Shown here piece by piece: positions 35,770 through 45,025 of a stretch of 64,000 nt of DNA; within the stretch, counting starts at the first letter, position 1; each line of letters begins with the position of its first letter. A program made the position numbers and the translations under genes. The stretch is from JANYCG01 sp031386665 (lineage in GTDB: Bacteria > Pseudomonadota > Gammaproteobacteria > Burkholderiales > Burkholderiaceae_C). Below the pieces are notes generated by a model. That model made no database searches and was not told the origin of the DNA. It saw only the letters and a list, made by a program, of their open reading frames with translations. The stretch lies in NCBI GenBank assembly GCA_031386665.1, contig JANNCN010000023.1:1-64000 (forward strand), read 5' to 3'.

Positions 35770-37617
35770 ATGGCAGAAGTCAACAATTTCCCTCAACGCC
35801 TTGATTCGTCGCTAGCCTACGACATCGCCAAAGCCATGATGGATGGCTTCAATCGGCACTATCGACTGTTTCGCACCGAATCGTCGCGTGCCAAGCACCG
35901 TTTTGAAACCGCGGACTGGCACGGCCAGCAGCGAGCGCAGCGTGAACGCATTGAGTTTTACGACCTTCGCGTCAAAGAATGTTCGATTCGGTTGGAGCGT
36001 GAATTCAAAGCGGGCGATCAGCCCATGGACATTTGGCAGCAAGTCAAGTTGCACTACATCGGGCTTTTGGTCAACCACCATCAGCCTGAACTGGCTGAGA
36101 CATTTTTCAATTCGGTGACCACCAAAATCCTGCACCGCACGCATTTTCACAACGACTTTATCTTTGTTCGACCGGCTGTCAGCACCGAGTATATTGAAAA
36201 CGGCGAGCCAGAAGCCCGCCCTACGTACCGCGCGTACTACCCCACCCGTGAAAGCATGGTGGAGGTGATGGTCACCATGGTGCAAGACTTTGACTTGCGG
36301 GTGCCTTTTTCAGACCTCAAGCGCGATGCCGCTTATGTCGTCAAGGCGATGGACGGCAAGCTGCTGGATGCGAAGCTGCGGGCCAATTTTCAGATCCAGG
36401 TGCTGACCAGCTTGTTCTACCGCAACAAAGGGGCCTATCTGGTTGGTAAGTTGATCAATGGATTTAACGAATTTCCATTTGCTTTGCCTATTCTTCATGA
36501 CGGCCATGGCAAGCTGGCAATCGATGCCGCCCTGTTTGGCGAAGACGATTTGCTGATGCTGTTCAGCTTCGCCCGCGCCTACTTCATGGTGGACATGGAA
36601 ATTCCGTCGGCGTATGTTCAGTTCTTGCGCAGCATGATGCCGCGAAAGCCGCGCAATGAAATTTATAGCGCGCTGGGCCTGCAAAAGCAGGGCAAGACGC
36701 TTTTCTACCGCGATTTTTTGCACCACCTTCGCCACTCCAGTGACAAGTTTCGCATCGCTCCGGGCATCAAAGGCATGGTCATGCTGGTGTTTGATCTGCC
36801 TTCATTTCCCTATGTGTTCAAGGTCATCAAAGACTATTACCCGCCTCAAAAAGACACCACCCGCGAACAAATCAAGGGCAAGTACCTATTGGTGAAGCAA
36901 CACGACCGCGTGGGGCGCATGGCCGACACGCTGGAGTACAGCGAGGTGGCTTTCCCCCGCGAGCGTTTTGACGAAGAACTCATTGCCGAAATTGAAAAGT
37001 TCGCCCCCAGTCAGCTTGAGATCAGTGACCGCGATGGCGATGGCCAAAATGAGGTCATCATCAAGCACGTCTACATTGAGCGGCGCATGATTCCGCTGAA
37101 CATTTACCTGCAAGAGGCGTTTGATGCAGGTGGCGCTGACCCGCGCCTGCCCGCTTCGGGTGCCCGCGCCCGGGAGCAAATTGAACGTGGCGTGGTTGAG
37201 TATGGCAACGCCATCAAAGACCTGGTTGCCGCGAATATTTTCCCAGGCGACATGCTTTGGAAAAATTTTGGCATCACACGCCACGGCAAGGTTGTTTTTT
37301 ACGACTACGACGAGATCGAGTACATCACCGACTGCAACTTCCGCGTGGTTCCGTCGCCGCGCAATGAAGAAGATGAAATGAGTGGCGAGGTTTGGTACAA
37401 AGTCGGGCCCAAAGACGTGTTTCCAGAAACGTTTGGCCCCTTTTTGCTGGGCAACCCGGCCGTGCGCAGTGTTTTCATGAAGCACCATGCCGACTTGCTG
37501 GAAGCCAAGTTCTGGCAAGGCCATAAAAACCGAATATTGGAGGGGCATGTTTTTGACGTGTTCCCCTATGAGCGTGAAAAGAGATTTGTCAACTTTGAGG
37601 AGCACACCAGTGTCTGA
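35770..37617 (+). CDS. aceK: Isocitrate dehydrogenase kinase/phosphatase
   Basis: Bifunctional 615-aa enzyme that phosphorylates and dephosphorylates isocitrate dehydrogenase and so switches carbon between TCA cycle and glyoxylate shunt. The kinase-like half contains VFDLPSFPYVFKVIKDYYPP (in parts), KYLLVKQHDRVGRMAD, VEYGNAIKDL, the catalytic FPGDMLWKNFGITRHG and FYDYDEIEY. Length is normal. Its last bases overlap the thiolase GTG start. Placement with acetyl-CoA-yielding genes suits growth on leucine or fatty acids. Confidence 0.96.
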   Translation: MAEVNNFPQRLDSSLAYDIAKAMMDGFNRHYRLFRTESSRAKHRFETADWHGQQRAQRERIEFYDLRVKECSIRLEREFKAGDQPMDIWQQVKLHYIGLLVNHHQPELAETFFNSVTTKILHRTHFHNDFIFVRPAVSTEYIENGEPEARPTYRAYYPTRESMVEVMVTMVQDFDLRVPFSDLKRDAAYVVKAMDGKLLDAKLRANFQIQVLTSLFYRNKGAYLVGKLINGFNEFPFALPILHDGHGKLAIDAALFGEDDLLMLFSFARAYFMVDMEIPSAYVQFLRSMMPRKPRNEIYSALGLQKQGKTLFYRDFLHHLRHSSDKFRIAPGIKGMVMLVFDLPSFPYVFKVIKDYYPPQKDTTREQIKGKYLLVKQHDRVGRMADTLEYSEVAFPRERFDEELIAEIEKFAPSQLEISDRDGDGQNEVIIKHVYIERRMIPLNIYLQEAFDAGGADPRLPASGARAREQIERGVVEYGNAIKDLVAANIFPGDMLWKNFGITRHGKVVFYDYDEIEYITDCNFRVVPSPRNEEDEMSGEVWYKVGPKDVFPETFGPFLLGNPAVRSVFMKHHADLLEAKFWQGHKNRILEGHVFDVFPYEREKRFVNFEEHTSV

Positions 37618-38842
37618 CCCCCTAAAGCAAGCCCAAGGCCAAGCCCAAGCCAACTCAGCTGCCGACCCCGTTGTCATCGTCGGGGCCGCCCGTACGCCTA
37701 TGGGTGGCTTTCAAGGCGATTTTTCGTCGCTGGCAGCGCACGATCTGGGTGGCGCTGCAATCAAAGCGGCCGTCGAACGTGCTGGCGTTGGTGCCAGTTT
37801 GGTGACTGAAGTGCTGTTTGGCAATTGCCTGATGGCTGGGCAGGGCCAGGCGCCCGCGCGGCAAGCGGTGTTCAAAGGCGGTTTGCCGATCAGCGCGGGC
37901 GCGGTTACCTTGTCCAAAATGTGTGGCTCTGGCATGAAGGCGGCTATGATGGCGCACGACATGCTACTGGCCGGCAGCCATGATGTGATGGTGGCAGGCG
38001 GTATGGAGAGCATGACCAACGCCCCACATTTGCTGCTGAAAGGGCGCAGTGGCATTCGCATTGGCCATGACCGCGTGATGGACCACATGATGCTGGATGG
38101 GCTGGAAGATGCCTACGAGGCGGGTCGTTCCATGGGCACGTTTGGTGAAGACTGCGCGGCCAAATACAGCTTCACCCGCGCGCAGCAAGATGCGTTTGCC
38201 ACCGCCAGCGTGCAGCGTGCACAAGCAGCCACCACGTCCGGCGCATTTGCCGCCGAGATCACGCCCGTGACAGTCAAGGGCCGTGCTGGCGACACCGTGA
38301 TTTCTATCGATGAAGGGCCAGGCAAGATCAAGCTGGACAAAATCCCTGCGTTGAAACCAGCGTTCAAAAAGGAAGGCACGATCACCGCAGCCAGCAGTTC
38401 CAGCATCAACGATGGCGCGGCCGCGATGGTGCTGATGCGGGCATCAACCGCGGCCAAACTGGGCCTGAAACCGCTGGCCAAAATTGTGGCCCACGGCACG
38501 CATGCGCAAGAACCCAACTGGTTTGCCACAGCCCCGCTCGGTGCCGTGAACAAGGTCTTGGCCAAAGCGGGCTGGTCGGTGAAAGACGTGGATCTGTGGG
38601 AAGTGAATGAGGCCTTCGCTGTGGTGCCCATGGCCCTGATGCACGAACTGAAGTTAGGCCACGACATTGTGAATGTGAACGGCGGTGCTTGCGCTTTGGG
38701 TCACCCGATTGGTGCCAGTGGCGCGCGCATCATGGTGACTTTGATGTACGCCCTGAAGGCCCGCGGGCTGAAAAAAGGCGTAGCCACCCTGTGCATTGGT
38801 GGCGGCGAGGGAACCGCCGTTGCGATTGAAATGCTGGGATGA
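37610..38842 (+). CDS. Acetyl-CoA C-acetyltransferase (thiolase)
   Basis: 410-aa thiolase, interconverting acetoacetyl-CoA and two acetyl-CoA. The active-site residues are Cys105 in SKMCGSGMKA, His365 in ALGHPIGASGAR and Cys395 in CIGGGEGTA. Start is GTG 37610, preceded by GAGGAG at 7 bp. It overlaps aceK's stop by 8 bp, so the two are coupled. It would consume acetoacetyl-CoA derived from the leucine pathway. It is distinct from long-chain FadA-type by close similarity to AtoB/PhaA types (inference). Confidence 0.92.
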   Translation: MSDPLKQAQGQAQANSAADPVVIVGAARTPMGGFQGDFSSLAAHDLGGAAIKAAVERAGVGASLVTEVLFGNCLMAGQGQAPARQAVFKGGLPISAGAVTLSKMCGSGMKAAMMAHDMLLAGSHDVMVAGGMESMTNAPHLLLKGRSGIRIGHDRVMDHMMLDGLEDAYEAGRSMGTFGEDCAAKYSFTRAQQDAFATASVQRAQAATTSGAFAAEITPVTVKGRAGDTVISIDEGPGKIKLDKIPALKPAFKKEGTITAASSSSINDGAAAMVLMRASTAAKLGLKPLAKIVAHGTHAQEPNWFATAPLGAVNKVLAKAGWSVKDVDLWEVNEAFAVVPMALMHELKLGHDIVNVNGGACALGHPIGASGARIMVTLMYALKARGLKKGVATLCIGGGEGTAVAIEMLG

Positions 38843-38894
38843 TTTCAGTCTGTAGCGTTAGACCTTCTGCCCAGAGCCCAAGCCGGAGCCTGCC

Positions 38895-40022
38895 TTGATC
38901 CTGAATTCTGACCAAGAAATGATTCGCGATGCGGTGCGCAGCTTTGCGCAGACCGAGTTGTGGCCCAACGCCGCAAAATGGGACAAAGACCATCATTTCC
39001 CGCGTGAAGCGCACAAGGGATTGGCGGCACTGGGGGCTTACGGCATTTGTGTACCCGAAGAGTTTGGCGGGGCCAATCTGGACTACGTCACCCTGGCCCT
39101 GGTGTTGGAAGAAATTGCGGCGGGGGACGGTGGTACCAGCACGGTCATCAGCGTGACGAACTGCCCAGTTAATGCTATTTTGCTTAATTTTGGCAATGCG
39201 GCGCAAAAGAAAAAATGGCTTGAACCCTTGGCGCAAGGCCACCTGTTGGGCGCGTTTTGTCTGACCGAGCCGCATGTGGGCTCTGACGCGTCAGCGCTCA
39301 AAACCACGGCTGTGAAAGATGCCAATGGCTATGTGATCAACGGCGTCAAGCAATTCATTACCAGCGGCAAAAATGGCGACGTGGCCATTGTGATTGCCGT
39401 GACTGACAAAGCGGCGGGCAAGCGTGGCATGAGCGCTTTCATTGTGCCCACCAACGCGCCAGGCTATGTGGTGGCCCAACTGGAAGATAAACTGGGTCAG
39501 CACTCCAGCGACACCGCGCAAGTCAATTTTGACAATTGCCGCATTCCCGCTGAGAACCTGATTGGCCAGGAAGGCGAGGGCTACAAAATTGCACTCGGGG
39601 GGCTGGAGGGAGGTCGCATTGGCATCGCCGCGCAAAGCGTGGGCATGGCCCGCAGTGCATTTGACTGCGCTTTGGCCTATGCCAAACAACGCGAAAGTTT
39701 TGGTCAGCCCATTTTCAACCACCAAGCGGTGGGTTTCAGGCTGGCCGATTGCGCCACCCAAATCGAAGCGGCCCGTCAGTTGATTTGGCATGCAGCGTCA
39801 TTGCGCGACGCGGGCCGCCCCTGCCTGAAAGAAGCGGCGATGGCCAAGCTGTTTGCGAGCGAGATGGCCGAGCAAGTTTGCAGCGCAGCCATTCAAACCT
39901 TGGGCGGCTATGGTTATGTGAGCGACTTCCCGGTAGAACGCATTTACCGCGACGTGCGGGTGTGCCAAATTTACGAAGGAACCAGCGATGTGCAAAAAAT
40001 CATCATCCAGCGCAGTTTGTAA
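38895..40022 (+). CDS. Acyl-CoA dehydrogenase family protein
   Basis: 375-aa FAD enzyme with LTEPHVGSDASAL, NGVKQFITSGKNGD, the RESFGQPIFNHQAV segment and the C-terminal IYEGTSDVQKIIIQRSL, where the Glu in YEGTS is the usual catalytic base of short/medium/branched acyl-CoA dehydrogenases. It therefore differs from liuA in substrate class, perhaps short branched acyl-CoA. TTG 38895 is the only plausible start, with GGAG at 7 bp upstream. Confidence 0.88.
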   Translation: MILNSDQEMIRDAVRSFAQTELWPNAAKWDKDHHFPREAHKGLAALGAYGICVPEEFGGANLDYVTLALVLEEIAAGDGGTSTVISVTNCPVNAILLNFGNAAQKKKWLEPLAQGHLLGAFCLTEPHVGSDASALKTTAVKDANGYVINGVKQFITSGKNGDVAIVIAVTDKAAGKRGMSAFIVPTNAPGYVVAQLEDKLGQHSSDTAQVNFDNCRIPAENLIGQEGEGYKIALGGLEGGRIGIAAQSVGMARSAFDCALAYAKQRESFGQPIFNHQAVGFRLADCATQIEAARQLIWHAASLRDAGRPCLKEAAMAKLFASEMAEQVCSAAIQTLGGYGYVSDFPVERIYRDVRVCQIYEGTSDVQKIIIQRSL

Positions 40023-40072
40023 GCGCTTCGCCCATGATCGGTGCTGTCCAGCGTGGCACGCAGTCAGCTAAG

Positions 40073-40140
40073 ATTGCTATAATATAAATAGCAAACTATC
40101 TATATTATTAGAGAGCTAGAGGTCTATTCCGTTCATAAAT
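40073..40140 (+). repeat. Dispersed intergenic repeat, copy 5
   Basis: ATTGCTATAATATAAATAGCAAA (given in parts) is followed by CTATCTATATTATTAGAGAG and CTAGAGGTCTATTCCGTTC. It is nearly identical to copy 4 over the central part. It lies between the acyl-CoA dehydrogenase and rhodanese genes, both rightward. A hairpin follows at 40168. Confidence 0.85.
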
Positions 40141-40167
40141 AGGCAAAGAATCCAATTTTACTCCAAA

Positions 40168-40187
40168 TTTGCCACATTTGTGGTAAA
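40168..40187 (+). terminator. Hairpin associated with repeat copy 5
   Basis: TTTGCCACA, TT loop, TGTGGTAAA: nine pairs in RNA, one being G-U. It begins 27 bp after the repeat and 145 bp past the acyl-CoA dehydrogenase stop, 45 bp before the rhodanese ATG. It lacks a clean T tract, so it may be a weak terminator or attenuator. Confidence 0.5.
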
Positions 40188-40231
40188 AATGGCACTCTTT
40201 CATCAATTCGCCCAACCAGAGCCAGCCCACC

Positions 40232-40654
40232 ATGCCCATTACCAAAAGCGCCATGCAACTCGTTGACGAGGCCATGAAAGAGGTCAAAACCTATTCGGTC
40301 GATTCTGTTCGCGCCCGCATGGGCTCGGCCGACCTGCTGATTGTCGATATTCGTGACGTGCGCGAGCTTAGCGACGGCACCGTCAAAGGCGCGTTTCATG
40401 CGCCGCGCTGCATGCTCGAATTTTGGGTAGACCCCGCGTCGCCGTACCACAAGAAGTTATTTGCCGATGAAAGCAAAGAGTTCGTCATGTTTTGTGGCGC
40501 GGGCTGGCGCAGTGCATTGGCCGCCAAAACCCTGCAAGACATGGGCATGACCAACGTTGCGCACATTGACGGTGGGTATGCTGAGTGGGTCAAATTGGGT
40601 GGGCCGACCGAGACGTTGGAAGAGCGCAAAGCGCAGCGCAGCAAGCCGGCATGA
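40232..40654 (+). CDS. Rhodanese-like domain protein
   Basis: Single-domain rhodanese of 140 aa, probably a sulfurtransferase carrying persulfide on Cys88 in MFCGAGWRSA. LLIVDIRDVRE near 35 and HIDGGYAEWVKLGGP close the fold. No signal peptide is seen, so it is cytoplasmic. Its stop overlaps the next gene's ATG (ATGA). Partner and substrate are unknown. Confidence 0.88.
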   Translation: MPITKSAMQLVDEAMKEVKTYSVDSVRARMGSADLLIVDIRDVRELSDGTVKGAFHAPRCMLEFWVDPASPYHKKLFADESKEFVMFCGAGWRSALAAKTLQDMGMTNVAHIDGGYAEWVKLGGPTETLEERKAQRSKPA

Positions 40655-41316
40655 AATACCAAGCCGTGCTGTTTGACTGTGATGGCGTGCTGGCCGACAG
40701 TGAACCGCTGACCAACGGCGTTCTGCGCGATATGCTGCATGAGCTGGGTTGGGAACTGTCGGTCGAAGAATGCATGCGCCTCTTTGTTGGCAAGGCTGTC
40801 AAAGACGAGATGGCCCAAATCGCTGTTCAAACCGGGCAGACTTTAACTGCCGACTGGCAGGCCGAATTTGTGCGTCGGCGCAACCTGGCGTTGCAGACCA
40901 GTTTGCAGGCGATTCCGCAAATTCACGGTGCTGTTAAGCAGATTCATGCGCAGCAGAATGGGGCCATCGCCTGCGCGTCAGGGGCAGACCGCTTCAAAGT
41001 TGAAATGATGCTGCGCCACTTGAAGTTGATCGACTATTTTGAAGGCCGCATTTTCAGTGGCTATGAAATGCCGCGCTCTAAACCTTTCCCTGATGTTTAC
41101 CTGGCCGCAGCGTTGGCGCTGGACGCAGTGCCCGAGCAATGTGCCGTGATTGAAGACACGGTGACGGGTGTGCGCGCAGGCGTGGCCGCGGGTGCGACAG
41201 TGTTTGCCTATTCACCTATCACCACTTTGCACGTGAGCGGGGCAGAACTGAAGGCTGCAGGTGCCCACCATATTTTCAATAACATGGCCGAGCTGCCCGC
41301 CCTACTAGCTGGCTAA
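40651..41316 (+). CDS. HAD-superfamily phosphatase (subfamily IA)
   Basis: 221-aa haloacid dehalogenase-like hydrolase, beta-phosphoglucomutase/GS1-like. Motif I LFDCDGVLADSEP at 7-19, motif II ACASGAD, motif III KPFPDVYL with the preceding Lys, and IEDTVTGVRAGVAAGA carry the full active site. A helical cap lies at about 20-90. It is coupled to the rhodanese gene by ATGA. It probably dephosphorylates a sugar phosphate. No closer call is possible. Confidence 0.88.
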   Translation: MKYQAVLFDCDGVLADSEPLTNGVLRDMLHELGWELSVEECMRLFVGKAVKDEMAQIAVQTGQTLTADWQAEFVRRRNLALQTSLQAIPQIHGAVKQIHAQQNGAIACASGADRFKVEMMLRHLKLIDYFEGRIFSGYEMPRSKPFPDVYLAAALALDAVPEQCAVIEDTVTGVRAGVAAGATVFAYSPITTLHVSGAELKAAGAHHIFNNMAELPALLAG

Positions 41317-41367
41317 GCTGCAAAGCAATTGAATGCCTCGAACGTCTTCAAAAAAGTGATCTAGACC

Positions 41368-42990
41368 ATGCCCCTTATCGAGTCCAAACTCAACGCCCGC
41401 TCTGCGGAGTTTCAGGCCAATGCAGCAGCCCTTCGTGCGGCGGTCAATGACCTGAATGCCAAGCTAGTGGTCTCCTTCAAAGGCGGTGGCGACGCGGCGC
41501 GGGCCAAGCACACCGCACGCGGCAAGCTGCTGCCGCGAGAACGAGTGCAAATGTTGCTTGACCCTGGCACGCCGTTTTTGGAACTGTCGCCCTTGGCCGC
41601 ACTCAGCATGTACCCTGACCGCGACGGCACGGACAGCGCGCCTTGCGCAGGCGTCATCACCGGCATTGGCCGTGTCAGCGGTGTCGATTGTCTGATTGTC
41701 TGCAATGACGCGACAGTGAAAGGCGGCACTTACTACCCCATGACGGTCAAAAAGCATTTGCGTGCGCAAGAAATTGCTCAGCAAAACAACCTGCCGTGCA
41801 TTTACCTGGTCGATTCTGGCGGTGCCAATTTGCCCAACCAGGATGATGTGTTTCCAGACCGCGATCACTTTGGCCGAATTTTCTTCAACCAGGCCAATAT
41901 GAGCGCCCAAGGCATCGCGCAGATCGCGGTGGTCATGGGTTCGTGCACAGCGGGCGGTGCCTACGTGCCCGCAATGAGCGATGAGACCATCATCGTCAAA
42001 GGACAAGGCACCATATTTTTGGGTGGCCCGCCCTTGGTTAAAGCGGCAACGGGTGAGGTGGTGTCGGCTGAAGATTTGGGCGGTGGCGACGTGCACACGC
42101 GCTTGTCGGGTGTGGCAGACCACTTGGCGTCCAACGACCCGCATGCACTGGCCTTGGCGCGCAATGTGGTCAAAACCCTGAACCGCCAAAAGCGCTTGCC
42201 GCTCAAAGTTCAGCAGGCTACCGCGCCAAAGTATGCGCCAGAAGAAATGTACGGCGTGATTCCGGCCGATACCCGCAAGCCTTACGACGTTCGTGAAGTG
42301 ATCGCCCGCATTGTGGATGGCTCCGAGTTTGATGAATTCAAAGCCCGTTTTGGCTCCACCCTGGTTTGCGGCTTTGCGCACATTGAAGGCATGCCCGTGG
42401 GCTTTGTGGCCAACAACGGCATTTTGTTTTCAGAATCCGCACAAAAGGGAGCGCATTTCATTGAGCTGTGCTGCCAGCGCAAAGTGCCCCTGGTGTTTTT
42501 ACAAAACATAACGGGTTTCATGGTGGGGCGCAAATACGAAAACGAGGGCATTGCCCGCCACGGTGCAAAGATGGTGACAGCCGTGGCCACCGCGCAGGTG
42601 CCCAAATTCACCATCATCATTGGTGGCAGCTATGGCGCAGGCAACTACGGCATGTGTGGGCGGGCTTACTCGCCGCGCTTTTTGTGGATGTGGCCCAATG
42701 CTCGCATTTGCGTGATGGGCGGCGAGCAAGCCGCTGGCGTTTTAGCAACCGTCCGCCGCGATGGCATTGAAGCCAAAGGCGGCAGTTGGAGTGCCGACGA
42801 AGAAGCCCAATTCAAACAACCCGTGCTTGACCAATTCGCGCACCAGTCGCACCCCTACTATGCCAGTGCCCGGGTGTGGGACGATGGCGTGATCGACCCC
42901 GCCGACACCCGCCGCGTGCTAGGTTTGGCGCTGTCTGCCAGTTTGAATGCACCGATTGAGGACACCAAGTTTGGTGTCTTTCGGATGTAA
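41368..42990 (+). CDS. liuB: Methylcrotonyl-CoA carboxylase, carboxyltransferase (beta) subunit
   Basis: 540-aa carboxyltransferase that moves the carboxyl from biotin to 3-methylcrotonyl-CoA, giving 3-methylglutaconyl-CoA. Family signs include HTARGKLLPRERV, LVDSGGANLPNQDDVFPDRDHFG (in parts), GSCTAGGAYVPAMSDE, and GGSYGAGNYGMCGRAYSPRF (in parts), which favour methylcrotonyl- over propionyl-CoA carboxylase. Works with LiuD, encoded 3.9 kb downstream. Here liuB and liuD are separated by five other genes. Confidence 0.94.
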   Translation: MPLIESKLNARSAEFQANAAALRAAVNDLNAKLVVSFKGGGDAARAKHTARGKLLPRERVQMLLDPGTPFLELSPLAALSMYPDRDGTDSAPCAGVITGIGRVSGVDCLIVCNDATVKGGTYYPMTVKKHLRAQEIAQQNNLPCIYLVDSGGANLPNQDDVFPDRDHFGRIFFNQANMSAQGIAQIAVVMGSCTAGGAYVPAMSDETIIVKGQGTIFLGGPPLVKAATGEVVSAEDLGGGDVHTRLSGVADHLASNDPHALALARNVVKTLNRQKRLPLKVQQATAPKYAPEEMYGVIPADTRKPYDVREVIARIVDGSEFDEFKARFGSTLVCGFAHIEGMPVGFVANNGILFSESAQKGAHFIELCCQRKVPLVFLQNITGFMVGRKYENEGIARHGAKMVTAVATAQVPKFTIIIGGSYGAGNYGMCGRAYSPRFLWMWPNARICVMGGEQAAGVLATVRRDGIEAKGGSWSADEEAQFKQPVLDQFAHQSHPYYASARVWDDGVIDPADTRRVLGLALSASLNAPIEDTKFGVFRM

Positions 42991-43022
42991 CTCGTCGTTC
43001 ACCTTTCAGTTCAAAACCGCCC

Positions 43023-44156
43023 ATGGACAACATTTACGTCACCGCCGAGCACGAGCAGTTGCGCGAGCAAATCGCGCGCTTCATTGCCCGTGAGGTCGAG
43101 CCCTTTGGCGCAACCTGGGAAGACGCTGGAAGCACACCGCGCGAGGTGCTGCGCAAAATGGGCCAAAACGGTTTGCTGGGCTTGATGTACGAGTCGCAGT
43201 ATGGCGGCGCCGACGCTGATGCGCTGACCAACCTGGTGTTTGCCGAGGCGCTGTCGCAGTCCACCTTTGGCGGCTTCATCATCACGGTGCTGGTTCATAC
43301 CGACATGGCCAGCCCGCATTTGCACCATGCTGGCAGTGCGGCGCAAAGGGCGCGCTACTTGCCAAGCGTGATTGCGGGCGAAACGATTACTGCAGTCGGC
43401 ATATCAGAGCCAGGAGCCGGGTCCGACGTGGCAGGCATGCGCATGACCGCTCGACGCGATGGTGACGAATGGGTGTTGAACGGTACCAAAATGTTCATCA
43501 CTAACGGTGTGCTGGCCAACCTGTACTTCATTGCTGCCAAAACTGGCCTAGCTCGGCATGACGTGTCGATGTTCATTGTCGAAAAAGGCACACCTGGCTT
43601 CAGTGTGGGGCGGGCCTTGAAAAAAACCGGCTGGCTGTCCAGCGACACGGCCGAGCTGATTTTTGACAACTGCCGCATTCCCGCTGACAACTTGTTGGGC
43701 GAAGAAGGCAAAGGTTTTTATTCGGTGATGAAGAATTTTCAAACCGAACGCATTGCCTTGGCAGCCATGGCGGTGGGCCATTGCACCCAGGCCATCAAGC
43801 TGACGCTGGACTACGTGCGTCAGCGCCAAGCCTTTGGCGTAACGCTGTGGGATCAGCAAACCATCCGCCAGCGCATCGCCATGCTGGACGCCAAAACCCG
43901 CGCCGCCCGCCAGTTTATGTACCACTGCGCTTGGAGCGTGACCCAAGAGCGTGACATTGTGCAAGAAGTGTCGATGCTCAAAGCCCTGACCGGTGAACTG
44001 GTGAACGAGGTGCTGCAAACTTGCCAGCAGTTTCACGGTGGCATGGGCTACATGCGTGAGACCGCCATTGAGCGCCTTTGGCGTGATGCCCGCGTGTTGG
44101 GCATTGGCGGTGGTGCGACCGAAGTCATGCTGGAAGAAGTCGCTAAGCGCTATTGA
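43023..44156 (+). CDS. Acyl-CoA dehydrogenase family protein (second of the cluster)
   Basis: 377-aa acyl-CoA dehydrogenase. GISEPGAGSDVAGMR, NGTKMFITNG, KKTGWLSSDTAELIFDNCRIP (in parts), and FHGGMGYMRETAIERLWRDARV (in parts) are clear. The C-terminal IGGGATEVML replaces the usual EGT(S/A) catalytic motif, so the base must be elsewhere, as in citronellyl-CoA-type members. Possible substrates are branched or terpenoid acyl-CoAs. Function inferred from family only. Confidence 0.85.
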   Translation: MDNIYVTAEHEQLREQIARFIAREVEPFGATWEDAGSTPREVLRKMGQNGLLGLMYESQYGGADADALTNLVFAEALSQSTFGGFIITVLVHTDMASPHLHHAGSAAQRARYLPSVIAGETITAVGISEPGAGSDVAGMRMTARRDGDEWVLNGTKMFITNGVLANLYFIAAKTGLARHDVSMFIVEKGTPGFSVGRALKKTGWLSSDTAELIFDNCRIPADNLLGEEGKGFYSVMKNFQTERIALAAMAVGHCTQAIKLTLDYVRQRQAFGVTLWDQQTIRQRIAMLDAKTRAARQFMYHCAWSVTQERDIVQEVSMLKALTGELVNEVLQTCQQFHGGMGYMRETAIERLWRDARVLGIGGGATEVMLEEVAKRY

Positions 44157-44216
44157 ACAGACCTTCAATGACCCACCAACATCCCTCGCATCGCGCATCA
44201 CTTAGGAAAATCATTC

Positions 44217-44993
44217 ATGGCAGTGCTTGAAGTCACTCGCGCGGGCACGGTGTGCACCGTCACGCTCAACCGCCCCGAGTTTCGCAATGCCTTCAATGCG
44301 GAATTGATTGCCGCGTTGACCCAGACCTTCGCAGAGCTTTCAAAACAAGCAGACCTGCGCGCCATTGTGCTCAGCGCCAACGGACGGGCCTTTTGCGCGG
44401 GTGCCGACCTGAATTGGATGCAAACCATGGCCCACTACGACTGGGTAGAAAATTTTGAGGATGCCCAAAAGCTGGCCACCATGCTGTGCACCTTGGATCA
44501 ATGCCCCATTCCCATCATCGGGCGTATTCAGGGCGACTGTTACGCAGGCGGCATGGGCCTGGCGGCTGTGTGCGATGTGTTGGTAGCCTCTGACAACGTG
44601 AGCTTTTGCCTGTCAGAAGCCCGCATTGGCTTGCTGCCGGCCACCATCAGCCCTTACGTTTTGCGGGCGATGGGCATGCAGGCCAGCAGGCGCTACATGG
44701 TGACAGCAGAGCGTTTTAGCGCAGCGCAGGCGTTGGCGATGGGTTTTGTGCATGAGGTTTGCAGAGCTGCAGAGCTTGACGCTAAGGTTGCAGGGCTGGT
44801 TGAAACCGTGGTGGCCAACGGCCCCGCAGCTTCCAGGGCATGCAAATTGTTGGTGCGTGACATCGCAGGCCAACCGATTGCCGATGAGCTGCGTTATGAG
44901 ACGGCCCGCCGCATTGCCGACATTCGCGCAAGTGACGAAGGCAAAGAGGGATTGCAGTCATTTTTGCAAAAGCGCAAACCCAACTGGGTTTAA
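44217..44993 (+). CDS. liuC: Enoyl-CoA hydratase family, likely methylglutaconyl-CoA hydratase
   Basis: 258-aa crotonase. The CoA-pocket motif FCAGADLNWMQTM near 60 and oxyanion region IIGRIQGDCYAGGMGLAAVCD (in parts), near 100, are present, as is FCLSEARIGLLPATISPYVL (in parts), with the Glu of the catalytic site. In a liu locus this position predicts hydration of 3-methylglutaconyl-CoA to HMG-CoA. A general enoyl-CoA hydratase cannot be excluded on sequence alone. Confidence 0.9.
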   Translation: MAVLEVTRAGTVCTVTLNRPEFRNAFNAELIAALTQTFAELSKQADLRAIVLSANGRAFCAGADLNWMQTMAHYDWVENFEDAQKLATMLCTLDQCPIPIIGRIQGDCYAGGMGLAAVCDVLVASDNVSFCLSEARIGLLPATISPYVLRAMGMQASRRYMVTAERFSAAQALAMGFVHEVCRAAELDAKVAGLVETVVANGPAASRACKLLVRDIAGQPIADELRYETARRIADIRASDEGKEGLQSFLQKRKPNWV

Positions 44994-45025
44994 AACGCAG
45001 CAGCACACTTCAACACAAGGCGTTC

